55,142 bases of DNA, taken from an uncultured Acetatifactor sp. (GTDB lineage: Bacteria > Bacillota > Clostridia > Lachnospirales > Lachnospiraceae). The stretch's first letter is position 1, and each line of letters starts with the position of its first letter. This document shows positions 1 to 7,464 of this stretch, piece by piece. Below the pieces are notes generated by a model. The model was not told where the DNA came from. It saw only the letters and a program-made list of their open reading frames with translations, and did no database searches. The position numbers and the translations under genes were made by a program. The stretch is taken from NCBI GenBank assembly GCA_947627115.1, contig CANQUQ010000016.1, forward strand, positions 1 to 55,142, in the 5' to 3' direction.

Positions 1-71
<71 letters not shown>

Positions 72-105
72 TTTTTTATGTGTTCTGTATAGAATGATAG
101 TGCTG

Positions 106-141
106 AAGGGCAGAAATTTCGCCTTTTAGTGCTATTTTTTT
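106..141 (+). terminator. Weak hairpin plus T-run downstream of tRNA-Phe
   Basis: AAGGGC (106-111) can pair with GCCTTT (121-126), with one G-T pair, around a GAAATTTC core. A seven-T run (135-141) lies 8 nt further on. The geometry is loose, so this is only a possible terminator for the tRNA transcript. Confidence 0.3.
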
Positions 142-199
142 GTATTGTTTCATGCTATAATAGCCTTGCCCCCAAAATATGTAAGGAAATAATAATGCG

Positions 200-2014
200 A
201 TGGACGGTAAGAAAAACAATTCAAATTTGGAAATGAATCATGAACGGCCGGAAGGTGACGGTAAGGAAGCTTTTGTACATGTACCGAAAAATAAGCACGG
301 GAAGCGGATTGCTTTTGTGATCCTTGCGGTTATTGTGCTGTTTGCGGCCGCATATTTCGGCATAGGAATTTATTATCGTTCTCATTTTCTGCCGAATACA
401 TATGTCGAAGCCATTCCCGCCGTAAGTTATGTCAATTGCAGCGGTCTGACCCCGGTCGAGGCGGCGGCTCTCCTGGATGATCAGGTCCGGGATTATACCC
501 TCACAGTGACAGGACGGGATTATGCTACGGGTGAATCCGGTATTGTTCTGGGAACGATCGCCCCGGAGGACATTGATCTTGGTTTTGAAGATACGTTGAG
601 TTCCGCAAAGTCGATTCTGGAGTATCAGGAATGGCTGTTCTGGATAAAGAGTCTGATTGTCGGCAGCGACAGCTATTCTTTGGATCACAGTGTTACTTAC
701 GATACGGATATGCTGGAGGATGTGGTAAGGAGCTGGGATGCGTGCCAGAGCAAAAATATGGTGATAGCTCAGGATGCGTATATTGGCCAGTATTCCGAAA
801 AGAGCCAGGGATTTGAGGTCATTTCCGAGACGAAGGGAACGGAACTCAATGTGGATCAGGTCCTTGAGGCCATAGAAGCGGCTCTCAAGGCGCATGAGAC
901 AAGTCTGGACCTGGAGGCGGCGGGCCTTTACAGGACCGCAAAGATACTGCAGAATGACAAGCGGCTGACAGAGCCGGTGGAAACTGCAAATAACTGGCTG
1001 AGTACGAAGATAACCTACGACTGGAACGGCGAAGAAATTATTTTGGACGGGGAGACGATCCGGGACTGGGTATCCATTCAGGATGGCGAGGCGGTGCTGG
1101 ATGAAGAAGAGGTGGCTTCTTTTGTACGTTCCCAAGCACAGAAATATAATACGTACGGCAAGAATAAGAAGTTTACCACTACGCTCGGAACAGAGCTGAC
1201 CCTTAACAGCGCAAGCTACGGTTGGAAAACGGATGTTTCCGGCGAGACGGAGGAGCTGATCCGACTGATTCGGGAAGGGACCGTATGTGCAAGAGAACCG
1301 CTGTATTCTAATGAAGGCCGAATAAAAAATACCGAAAATGATATAGGGGATTCCTATGTGGAGATAGATCTGACCAATCAGCATCTATATCTGTATCAGG
1401 ATGGCGCCATTATTCTTGAGTCGGATTTTGTCTCCGGGAACATCAGCGCCGGGAACGGTACTCCTCAGGGCATATTTGGTGTGACATATAAGACTACCAA
1501 CGCCATTTTGCGCGGAGAAGACTATGAGACGCCGGTCAAATACTGGATGCCCTTCTACGGAAATTACGGCATGCACGATGCCACCTGGCGAAGGGCCTTT
1601 GGCGGAACGATCTACCTGACCAACGGTTCGCATGGCTGTATCAATCTGCCCCTGAGTAAGGCGAAAAAGATCTATGAGTATGTTTCCACAGGATTTCCGG
1701 TGATATGTTACTATTATTCCGCACCGGTAGTACCGGCTCCGGAAACGCCCCCGGCGGAGGAACCGGCTCCGGAAGCACCCCCGGCGCAGGCGCCGGCTCC
1801 GCAAACACCTCCGGCACAGGCGCCGGCTCCGGAAGCGCCCCCGACGGAGGAACCGGCTCCGGAAACGCCCCCGACGGAGGAACCGGCTCCGGAAGCGCCC
1901 CCGACGGAGGAACCGGCTCCGGAAGCGCCCCCGACGGAAGAACCGGCTCCGGAAGCGGCTCCGACAGAAGCGCCTCCGGCAGGAGATCCTGCCGCTGCCT
2001 CCGCGCAGGAATAG
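200..2014 (+). CDS. L,D-transpeptidase (YkuD) with N-terminal anchor and Pro-rich repeat tail
   Basis: This enzyme should cross-link peptidoglycan (3-3 links) or attach molecules to it outside the membrane. A basic cytoplasmic start is followed by one membrane segment at about residues 33-55. A long middle part resembles the putative peptidoglycan-binding domain that often precedes YkuD in Clostridia. The YkuD catalytic domain follows, with the signature SHGCINLP and catalytic Cys480 (His478, Gly479). Residues from about 512 are a Pro/Glu/Ala tail of eight 10-residue repeats, plausibly a flexible wall-spanning stalk. ATG 200 follows AAGGA at 183-187. The 604-residue length is mostly explained by the tail and the extra domain. 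It stands alone, separated from the next gene by a perfect hairpin. Confidence 0.93.
   Translation: MDGKKNNSNLEMNHERPEGDGKEAFVHVPKNKHGKRIAFVILAVIVLFAAAYFGIGIYYRSHFLPNTYVEAIPAVSYVNCSGLTPVEAAALLDDQVRDYTLTVTGRDYATGESGIVLGTIAPEDIDLGFEDTLSSAKSILEYQEWLFWIKSLIVGSDSYSLDHSVTYDTDMLEDVVRSWDACQSKNMVIAQDAYIGQYSEKSQGFEVISETKGTELNVDQVLEAIEAALKAHETSLDLEAAGLYRTAKILQNDKRLTEPVETANNWLSTKITYDWNGEEIILDGETIRDWVSIQDGEAVLDEEEVASFVRSQAQKYNTYGKNKKFTTTLGTELTLNSASYGWKTDVSGETEELIRLIREGTVCAREPLYSNEGRIKNTENDIGDSYVEIDLTNQHLYLYQDGAIILESDFVSGNISAGNGTPQGIFGVTYKTTNAILRGEDYETPVKYWMPFYGNYGMHDATWRRAFGGTIYLTNGSHGCINLPLSKAKKIYEYVSTGFPVICYYYSAPVVPAPETPPAEEPAPEAPPAQAPAPQTPPAQAPAPEAPPTEEPAPETPPTEEPAPEAPPTEEPAPEAPPTEEPAPEAAPTEAPPAGDPAAASAQE
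1733..1972 (+). repeat. Eight tandem 30-bp in-frame repeats in the L,D-transpeptidase tail
   Basis: The octamer CCGGCTCC recurs exactly every 30 nt at 1733, 1763, 1793, 1823, 1853, 1883, 1913 and 1943. Each unit encodes a 10-residue block of the type PAPEAPPTEE with Ala/Thr and Glu/Gln-Ala variants. Units 4 to 7 are closest to each other. The copy number is likely to vary by replication slippage. Confidence 0.95.
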
Positions 2015-2018
2015 GAGG

Positions 2019-2045
2019 CATCTGCGGGAACGGTTCCCGCAGATG
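2019..2045 (+). terminator. Perfect 12-bp hairpin after the L,D-transpeptidase gene
   Basis: CATCTGCGGGAA (2019-2030) pairs perfectly with TTCCCGCAGATG (2034-2045) over a CGG loop, starting 4 nt after the stop codon. No T-run follows, so it may protect the mRNA 3' end or terminate inefficiently rather than act as a classical intrinsic terminator. Confidence 0.6.
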
Positions 2046-2104
2046 AATGAGCAGGAGCGGATTTGACAGGAAATCGCCATTTTTAAGTGAGAACGGGAGG
2101 AAAG

Positions 2105-2680
2105 ATGCAAAGGAAGACGGCCGGACGTACTGCGAAGCAGGCAAAGCGATGGCAGGATAAAATGGAATGTTATCGCCACAGAAGCAGGCAGATAAGCAAA
2201 GCTGCCCCTGATATTCTGAGCTCCCGAAACTTTCATAGGACCAAGGAGCATATTCAGCATGGGAATGTCACGGTACATACACATGCAATGAATGTGGCGC
2301 GGCACAGTCTTGCTCTCAGCGAAATATTACATATCCGCTGCAATCAGGAGGAAATGATACGGGGTGCGCTGCTCCACGATTATTTTCTCTATGACTGGCA
2401 CAGACCTGACAAAAAAAATCCGCACAGGCTGCATGGCTTTTTTCATCCGGGGAGGGCGCTGCGCAATGCCTCCAGGGAATATCAGCTTACCGAGCGCGAG
2501 CGTGATATCATCAGAAAACACATGTGGCCCCTTACAGTGGTGCCGCCTATGTGCAGAGAGTCGTGGATCGTCACGATGGCTGACAAATGGTGCTCTCTGA
2601 TAGAGACCGTTCATCTGTACAAGGGACATGGTATTATTTTGGAAAAACTGAGGGAAGACGGAAGTGGAGCACTTACTTGA
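2105..2680 (+). CDS. HD-domain protein (putative phosphohydrolase)
   Basis: The 191-residue protein carries an HD-type metal site: His in THAMNVARHS, the HD pair in GALLHDYFLYDWH, and downstream His residues (FHPGRAL, IRKHMWPL), with a final Asp in MADKWCS. This pattern is typical of small HD hydrolases acting on nucleotides or phosphoesters, and the substrate is unknown. ATG 2105 is preferred over GTG 2087 because GGGAGG (2095-2100) sits at the right distance. It overlaps the following decarboxylase gene by 17 nt, so the two are probably translationally coupled. Confidence 0.85.
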   Translation: MQRKTAGRTAKQAKRWQDKMECYRHRSRQISKAAPDILSSRNFHRTKEHIQHGNVTVHTHAMNVARHSLALSEILHIRCNQEEMIRGALLHDYFLYDWHRPDKKNPHRLHGFFHPGRALRNASREYQLTERERDIIRKHMWPLTVVPPMCRESWIVTMADKWCSLIETVHLYKGHGIILEKLREDGSGALT

Positions 2681-4145
2681 CAGACTGTTGGAAAACCGAG
2701 ACAGCGGCATCTATCCATATCACATGCCGGGCCATAAGCGTCAGGCCTGCGGGAAGCTCTCCCGTGAACTATGCGGTATTGATATTACGGAAATAGACGG
2801 CTTTGACAATCTTCATCAGCCGGAGGGGATTCTGCTCAGGCTCCAGCAGGAGGCGGCGAGGCTTTACGGAGCGGAAGAAAGCTTTTATCTGGTAAACGGC
2901 AGTACGGCGGGAATACTCAGCGCAGTCAGTGCGGCGGTCCCGCAGGGCGGGCACATTCTCATGGGCCGCAATTGTCATCGGTCCGCGTACCATGCCGCCG
3001 GCTTAAGAAACTTGAAAATATCTTACCTGTATCCTCCCGTTCTCTCAACGTATGATATCTGTGACAGGGTATTCCCGCAGCAGGTGAAGGAGGCGCTGGA
3101 CGCGGAGCCGGACATTGACGCCGTTCTGCTGGTGTCCCCCACTTACGAGGGAAGGATTTCGGATATTCAGGCTATTGCGGAGATCACAAGGGAAAGAGGG
3201 ATTCCTCTGATCGTGGACGAAGCCCACGGTGCACATCTTGGATTCGGACCGTCCTTTGCGCCAAACAGCTGCAGGGCGGGGGCGGATCTGGTGATACACA
3301 GCATCCATAAGACCTTGCCGGCCCTTACGCAGACGGCATTGCTTCACGTCAGCGGGGAGCTGATCGACCGCAGGCTGCTGCGGCGGTTCCTGCAAGTCTA
3401 TCAGACCAGCAGTCCGTCCTATTTATTGATGGCAAGCATCGACAATGCGCTGGAATTTGTAGAGCGGGAAGGGCAAAGGGCATTTGGGAGCTTTGCGGAA
3501 AACTACTCAAAAATGCTGGAGGATCTGTCGGCCTGCAGACATTTGCGATTTTTGCCCTGGGAACGGGCATATCAGGACATCGGTAAGCTGGTCATTTCCG
3601 TAAAGGGGACCGGCATGTCCGGAAGAGAGTTATATGACACACTGTTGCAGAAATACAGGCTGCAGCCGGAGATGGCAGCTGAAAGTTATGTGCTTGCCAT
3701 GTTTACGGTCAACGACAGTGCGGAGGCATATGAGCGAATGACCCGCGCATTGCTGGAGATCGACGGCACTCTGACGGCAGCGGGAGCTGCGGGGGAGACG
3801 GCGGCTGCAGAGTCCATAGAGGTGGGAGATACAGGCAACAGGCCGGTCTGCAGATATCCCCTGTCAAAAGCCTGGGAAATGGAGTCTGTGGAAACAGAGC
3901 TGGAGGAGAGCGTCGGGCATCCGGCCGGTGAATTTGTGAATTTGTATCCCCCCGGAGCGCCGGTCCTGGTGCCGGGAGAGGAGATCACACCGCAGCTGTG
4001 TTCCCGGATCCGGACCTGGGTACTTGAGGGGCTGACGGTTCAGGGAGCACGTCTGATTGACGATAAAATCTATGTGAGGACTCTTGTGCAAAATCAGGGG
4101 AAAGAGGATGAATTGAGGAAGACAAAAGGAATCTGTACCCTTTGA
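2664..4145 (+). CDS. Orn/Lys/Arg decarboxylase family PLP enzyme (YaaO-like)
   Basis: This is a fold-type-I PLP decarboxylase of the basic amino acid group. The N-terminal motif YHMPGHKRQ is the family hallmark. The PLP site shows DEAHGAHLGF, and the Schiff-base lysine is Lys216 in SIHKTLPALTQ. At 493 residues it is the short form lacking the N-terminal wing domain of enterobacterial enzymes, like Bacillus YaaO or SpeA. The product would be cadaverine, agmatine or putrescine, and the sequence does not say which. It starts with GTG inside the HD gene. Its place ahead of the kinase, yaaR and holB matches the yaaO position in Bacillus. Confidence 0.9.
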   Translation: MEHLLDRLLENRDSGIYPYHMPGHKRQACGKLSRELCGIDITEIDGFDNLHQPEGILLRLQQEAARLYGAEESFYLVNGSTAGILSAVSAAVPQGGHILMGRNCHRSAYHAAGLRNLKISYLYPPVLSTYDICDRVFPQQVKEALDAEPDIDAVLLVSPTYEGRISDIQAIAEITRERGIPLIVDEAHGAHLGFGPSFAPNSCRAGADLVIHSIHKTLPALTQTALLHVSGELIDRRLLRRFLQVYQTSSPSYLLMASIDNALEFVEREGQRAFGSFAENYSKMLEDLSACRHLRFLPWERAYQDIGKLVISVKGTGMSGRELYDTLLQKYRLQPEMAAESYVLAMFTVNDSAEAYERMTRALLEIDGTLTAAGAAGETAAAESIEVGDTGNRPVCRYPLSKAWEMESVETELEESVGHPAGEFVNLYPPGAPVLVPGEEITPQLCSRIRTWVLEGLTVQGARLIDDKIYVRTLVQNQGKEDELRKTKGICTL

Positions 4146-4195
4146 TATATTTGACCGGGGCATAGCGGGACACCGGATATGAAATGAGAGGCAAG

Positions 4196-4801
4196 ATGGG
4201 TAAAATAATTTATCTTATGGGGAAAAGCTCCACGGGTAAGGACACGGTCTTCAAAAGACTGCTTGAGGACGACGGTTTGAATTTAAAAAATATTGTGCCT
4301 TATACCACCCGGCCCATCCGTGAGGGGGAGAAAAACGGTGAGGAGTATTTTTTTACGGATGAGGATGGTTATTTACGGCTGAAAGAGCAGGGGAAGATCA
4401 TTGAGAGCAGGGTCTACCATACTTTTCACGGGCCGTGGAGGTACTTTACCGCCGATGACGGGCAGGTGCAGCCGGGCAGGCAGAACTATCTCATGATCGG
4501 TACCCTGGAGTCCTATGTGAAATTAAAGGATTATTTTGGAGCAGACAGAATGCTCCCGATTATGATAGAATTAGATGACGGGATCAGGCTGCAGAGAGCT
4601 CTGGATCGGGAAATAAAACAGGATCCGCCTAAATTTGAAGAGATGTGCCGGAGATTTCTGGCGGACAGCATAGATTTCTCAGAGGATAAAATAGAAGAGG
4701 CAGGGATCCGGACCCGTTTTAAAAATGACGATCTTGACAGCTGCCTGACAAAGATCAGGGCGTACATAAAAGAGCGGCTGGAAAATACGGATCCGGACTG
4801 A
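4196..4801 (+). CDS. Guanylate-kinase-like P-loop protein
   Basis: The P-loop GKSSTGKDT lies at residues 9-17. It is followed by the guanylate-kinase-type segment [18 protein letters not shown], where TTRP and EKNGxxY bind GMP in this family. The 201-residue length fits guanylate kinases. The P-loop differs from the usual GPSGxGKxT, so a divergent kinase with another nucleotide substrate is possible. In Bacillus this locus carries tmk instead. ATG 4196 follows GAGAGG (4186-4191); an upstream in-frame ATG at 4184 has no good ribosome site. Confidence 0.85.
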   Translation: MGKIIYLMGKSSTGKDTVFKRLLEDDGLNLKNIVPYTTRPIREGEKNGEEYFFTDEDGYLRLKEQGKIIESRVYHTFHGPWRYFTADDGQVQPGRQNYLMIGTLESYVKLKDYFGADRMLPIMIELDDGIRLQRALDREIKQDPPKFEEMCRRFLADSIDFSEDKIEEAGIRTRFKNDDLDSCLTKIRAYIKERLENTDPD

Positions 4802-4844
4802 AGGCCAATGCGGAAGAATGCTTCGACGGAAGGAGGTGGCAGGT

Positions 4845-5285
4845 GTGGAGATGAAAGTAGGGCAGGTAAGCCAGAGCGCACCTATAGAGCAGACACAAGT
4901 CAATCAGCCTGTGGATGGCAGTTTTAAATTTACGCTTGCCAGCCATATTGAAGAAGCCGAGCTTCAGGCCAGACTGCAATCTCTGATGGAGGAGATCACA
5001 ATGCAGGGCGAGCGGCTTTCCAAGCGCCGCGATGTAAAGGATATGAAGCATTATCGCGGACTGGTAAAGGAGTTCCTGAACGAAGTGGTCACCCATTCCC
5101 ATTCCTTCTCCAGAGAAAATTTTCTGGACAGAAGGGGGCGCCACAGAGTCTACGGCATTATCCGCCTGATCGATGAAAATCTGGACCAATTGGCCCAGGA
5201 GCTGATGAAAGATGAGAAAGACAATCTGGCTATCCTGAATAAGATCGGGGAAATTCAGGGACTGCTTCTGGATATATTTACATAG
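4845..5285 (+). CDS. yaaR: YaaR family protein (DUF327)
   Basis: This 146-residue, mostly helical protein carries the family features [33 protein letters not shown] near the C-terminus (written here only as landmarks [14 protein letters not shown] and IRLIDENL). The family lies next to holB in many Firmicutes and its function is unknown. AGGAGG (4831-4836) is 8 nt before GTG 4845, making this GTG the best start. ATG 4851 is a close alternative, and ATG 4818 lies upstream of the ribosome site. Confidence 0.85.
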   Translation: MEMKVGQVSQSAPIEQTQVNQPVDGSFKFTLASHIEEAELQARLQSLMEEITMQGERLSKRRDVKDMKHYRGLVKEFLNEVVTHSHSFSRENFLDRRGRHRVYGIIRLIDENLDQLAQELMKDEKDNLAILNKIGEIQGLLLDIFT

Positions 5286-5328
5286 GGGCGGCGGACATAG
5301 CTTCAAAAGAGAAAGGGACGGTATATTT

Positions 5329-6321
5329 ATGGCGACATTTCATGATATCATCGGACAGGAACAGATGAAGGAACACCTGCTTAACACACTGTCGACCGGC
5401 AAGATTTCTCATGCTTATATCATAAACGGAGAGAAATCTTCCGGGAAGGAATTTATAGCGAAGGTGTTTGCCATGGCGCTGCAGTGCGAGAGGGAAGGCG
5501 TGGAGCCCTGTCAGGAGTGCCGCTCCTGCAGGCAGGCGCTGTCGGACAATCACCCGGACATCATTCGGGTGAGCCACGAAAAACCGAACAGCATCGGCGT
5601 GGACGACATCCGCCTTCAGGTAAACAATGACGTGGGTATCAAGCCCTACAGCGGTCCGTACAAGATCTATATCATCAATGAGGCGGAAAAGATGACTCCT
5701 CAGGCGCAGAATGCGCTCCTGAAGACTTTGGAGGAGCCGCCCGCCTATGCGGTGATCCTGCTTCTGACTACTAATGTAAATTCGCTGCTGCCCACCATCC
5801 TCAGCCGCTGTGTGGTATTAAATATGAAGCCGGTGGCAGACGAGCTGGTGAAGAAATATCTGATGGAACAGCTTCAGGTGCCGGACTACAGGGCGGATGT
5901 CTGTGTGGCTTTCGCCAGAGGCAATATCGGCAAGGCCAAATTGCTGGCCTCCAGTGAAGAATTTGAGAACGTCAAGGCGGAGGCATTGTCTCTGCTGAAA
6001 TATATACAGGATATGGATCTGAACGAAGTCATTGCGGCTGTCAAGAAGATTACGGAGTACAAACTGGAGATCAACGATTATCTTGACATCTGTGCCATCT
6101 GGTATCGCGACGCCCTGCTGTTCAAGGCCACTCACGATGTAAATCATCTGGTGTTCAGAGAAGAACTGCAGGCTTTGCGCCGCACGGCCCAGCACAGCAG
6201 CTATGAGGGAATCGAGACGATTCTGAAGGCACTGGAAACGGCAAAGCGCCGGCTGGATGCCAATGTGAACTTTGAACTGACCATGGAGCTTCTGATGCTG
6301 ACGATACAGGAGAACAGCTGA
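5329..6321 (+). CDS. holB: DNA polymerase III delta' subunit
   Basis: This is the clamp-loader subunit that, with DnaX and HolA, opens the sliding clamp. The AAA+ fold begins DIIGQEQMKEHL, and the P-loop region GEKSSGKE (34-41) is followed by the zinc cluster Cys53, Cys61, Cys64, Cys67. Further landmarks are NEAEKMTPQAQNALLKTLEE (Walker B region) and LSRC (sensor). The 330-residue length is normal. AAAGGGA lies just upstream of ATG 5329. In Bacillus, holB is followed directly by ricT; here two vancomycin-resistance-type genes lie between them. Confidence 0.93.
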   Translation: MATFHDIIGQEQMKEHLLNTLSTGKISHAYIINGEKSSGKEFIAKVFAMALQCEREGVEPCQECRSCRQALSDNHPDIIRVSHEKPNSIGVDDIRLQVNNDVGIKPYSGPYKIYIINEAEKMTPQAQNALLKTLEEPPAYAVILLLTTNVNSLLPTILSRCVVLNMKPVADELVKKYLMEQLQVPDYRADVCVAFARGNIGKAKLLASSEEFENVKAEALSLLKYIQDMDLNEVIAAVKKITEYKLEINDYLDICAIWYRDALLFKATHDVNHLVFREELQALRRTAQHSSYEGIETILKALETAKRRLDANVNFELTMELLMLTIQENS

Positions 6322-6363
6322 CCGCGGTCTCGGCTGGGGCCTGTGCCCGGAAAGGATAAAAGG

Positions 6364-7413
6364 ATGAACAAGCGTAAGATCATAATTTTCTTTGGAGGCT
6401 GCTCCTCCGAGTACAGTGTATCACTGGAGTCGGCATACTCCGTGATCTGTAATCTGAATAAGGAAAAATATGAGCCTGTTCCCGTGGGCATCACCGAGAG
6501 CGGGAAATGGTATTATTACGGCGGCGAGACAGAAAAGATCAAAGAAGACTGCTGGCAGGAGGATCCCGCCTGTATTCCCGCGGCGCTGTCGCCAAACAGG
6601 GGTGAAAGATCCCTTCTTCTGTTTCCGCAAGGCAGCATGGAGAAAATCACGGTGGACGCGGCATTTCCGGTGATGCATGGCAGAAACGGAGAGGACGGCA
6701 CCATTCAGGGCCTGATCGAGCTGGCGGATATTCCGCTGGTCGGCTGCGGTGTGCTGGCATCCGCTCTCTGCATGGATAAAGACCGGGCCCATAAGCTGGC
6801 AGAATTCAACGGAATCCGCGTGCCGAAGGCCATAGCGTTCGGCAGGATATATGATCTGCACCAGGTCCTGAAATTTGCGGATCAGACAGGTTATCCGCTG
6901 TTCGTGAAGCCTGTGAAGGCCGGCTCCTCCTATGGCATCACGCGGGTTCAGGATAAGGAGAACCTTATGGAGGCGATCAAGCTGGCCTTTCAATATGACG
7001 ACGAGGTGATCGTGGAGGAGGGCATTCCCGGTTTTGAGGTGGGTTGTGCCGTTCTGGGCGATCACGAACTGACAGTGGGCGAGGTGGACGAGATTGAGCT
7101 GGCGGGAGGATTCTTTGACTTTACGGAGAAATATACGCTGAAGACTTCTGCCATCCATGTGCCTGCGCGGGTGGATGAAGAGACCTCCGGCCGGCTGAAG
7201 GAGACCGCTAAAAAGCTGTATAGGATCCTGGGATGCACCGGCTTTGCAAGAGTGGATATGTTCCTGACCCCGGAGAAGGAGATTGTTTTTAACGAGATCA
7301 ATACGATTCCGGGCTTTACGGAGCACAGTCGTTATCCGGGCATGATGAAGGCCGCCGGGATTCCGTTCTCGGAGATCCTGGACAGGGTAGTGGAGCTTGC
7401 ACTGGAGCGTTAG
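6364..7413 (+). CDS. VanG-like D-alanine--D-serine (or D-alanine) ligase
   Basis: This is an ATP-grasp Ddl-family ligase that makes the dipeptide closing the peptidoglycan stem. Landmarks are FFGGCSSEYSVSLESA near the N-terminus, HGRNGEDGTIQG, CMDKDRAHKL, VKPVKAGSSYGI and NEINTIPGFT. Residues 255-260 read EKYTLK in the omega-loop, as I recall for the VanG/VanC/VanE group of D-Ala-D-Ser ligases, whereas D-Ala-D-Ala ligases usually differ here. Overall phrasing (for example GFEVGCAVLG, VDEIEL, FARVDMF) resembles VanG closely. The start is ATG 6364 behind GGAAAGGA; GTG 6343 lies upstream. The adjacent VanT-like racemase supports D-Ser use. No vanXY or vanRS is visible. Substrate choice is inferred. 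Confidence 0.85.
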   Translation: MNKRKIIIFFGGCSSEYSVSLESAYSVICNLNKEKYEPVPVGITESGKWYYYGGETEKIKEDCWQEDPACIPAALSPNRGERSLLLFPQGSMEKITVDAAFPVMHGRNGEDGTIQGLIELADIPLVGCGVLASALCMDKDRAHKLAEFNGIRVPKAIAFGRIYDLHQVLKFADQTGYPLFVKPVKAGSSYGITRVQDKENLMEAIKLAFQYDDEVIVEEGIPGFEVGCAVLGDHELTVGEVDEIELAGGFFDFTEKYTLKTSAIHVPARVDEETSGRLKETAKKLYRILGCTGFARVDMFLTPEKEIVFNEINTIPGFTEHSRYPGMMKAAGIPFSEILDRVVELALER

Positions 7414-7464
7414 CTTGGAAGGCTGTCAGGGAGGATACATCTGCGGCAGCGGGAAAGAGGAAAC

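Noticed and set aside
1733..1972. Possible CRISPR array (30-bp period)
   Set aside because: There are no spacers; units are contiguous and in frame with a coding tail.
1385..2305. Arg-rich and Pro-rich frames opposite the L,D-transpeptidase tail
   Set aside because: They arise from the 30-bp repeats read in other frames.
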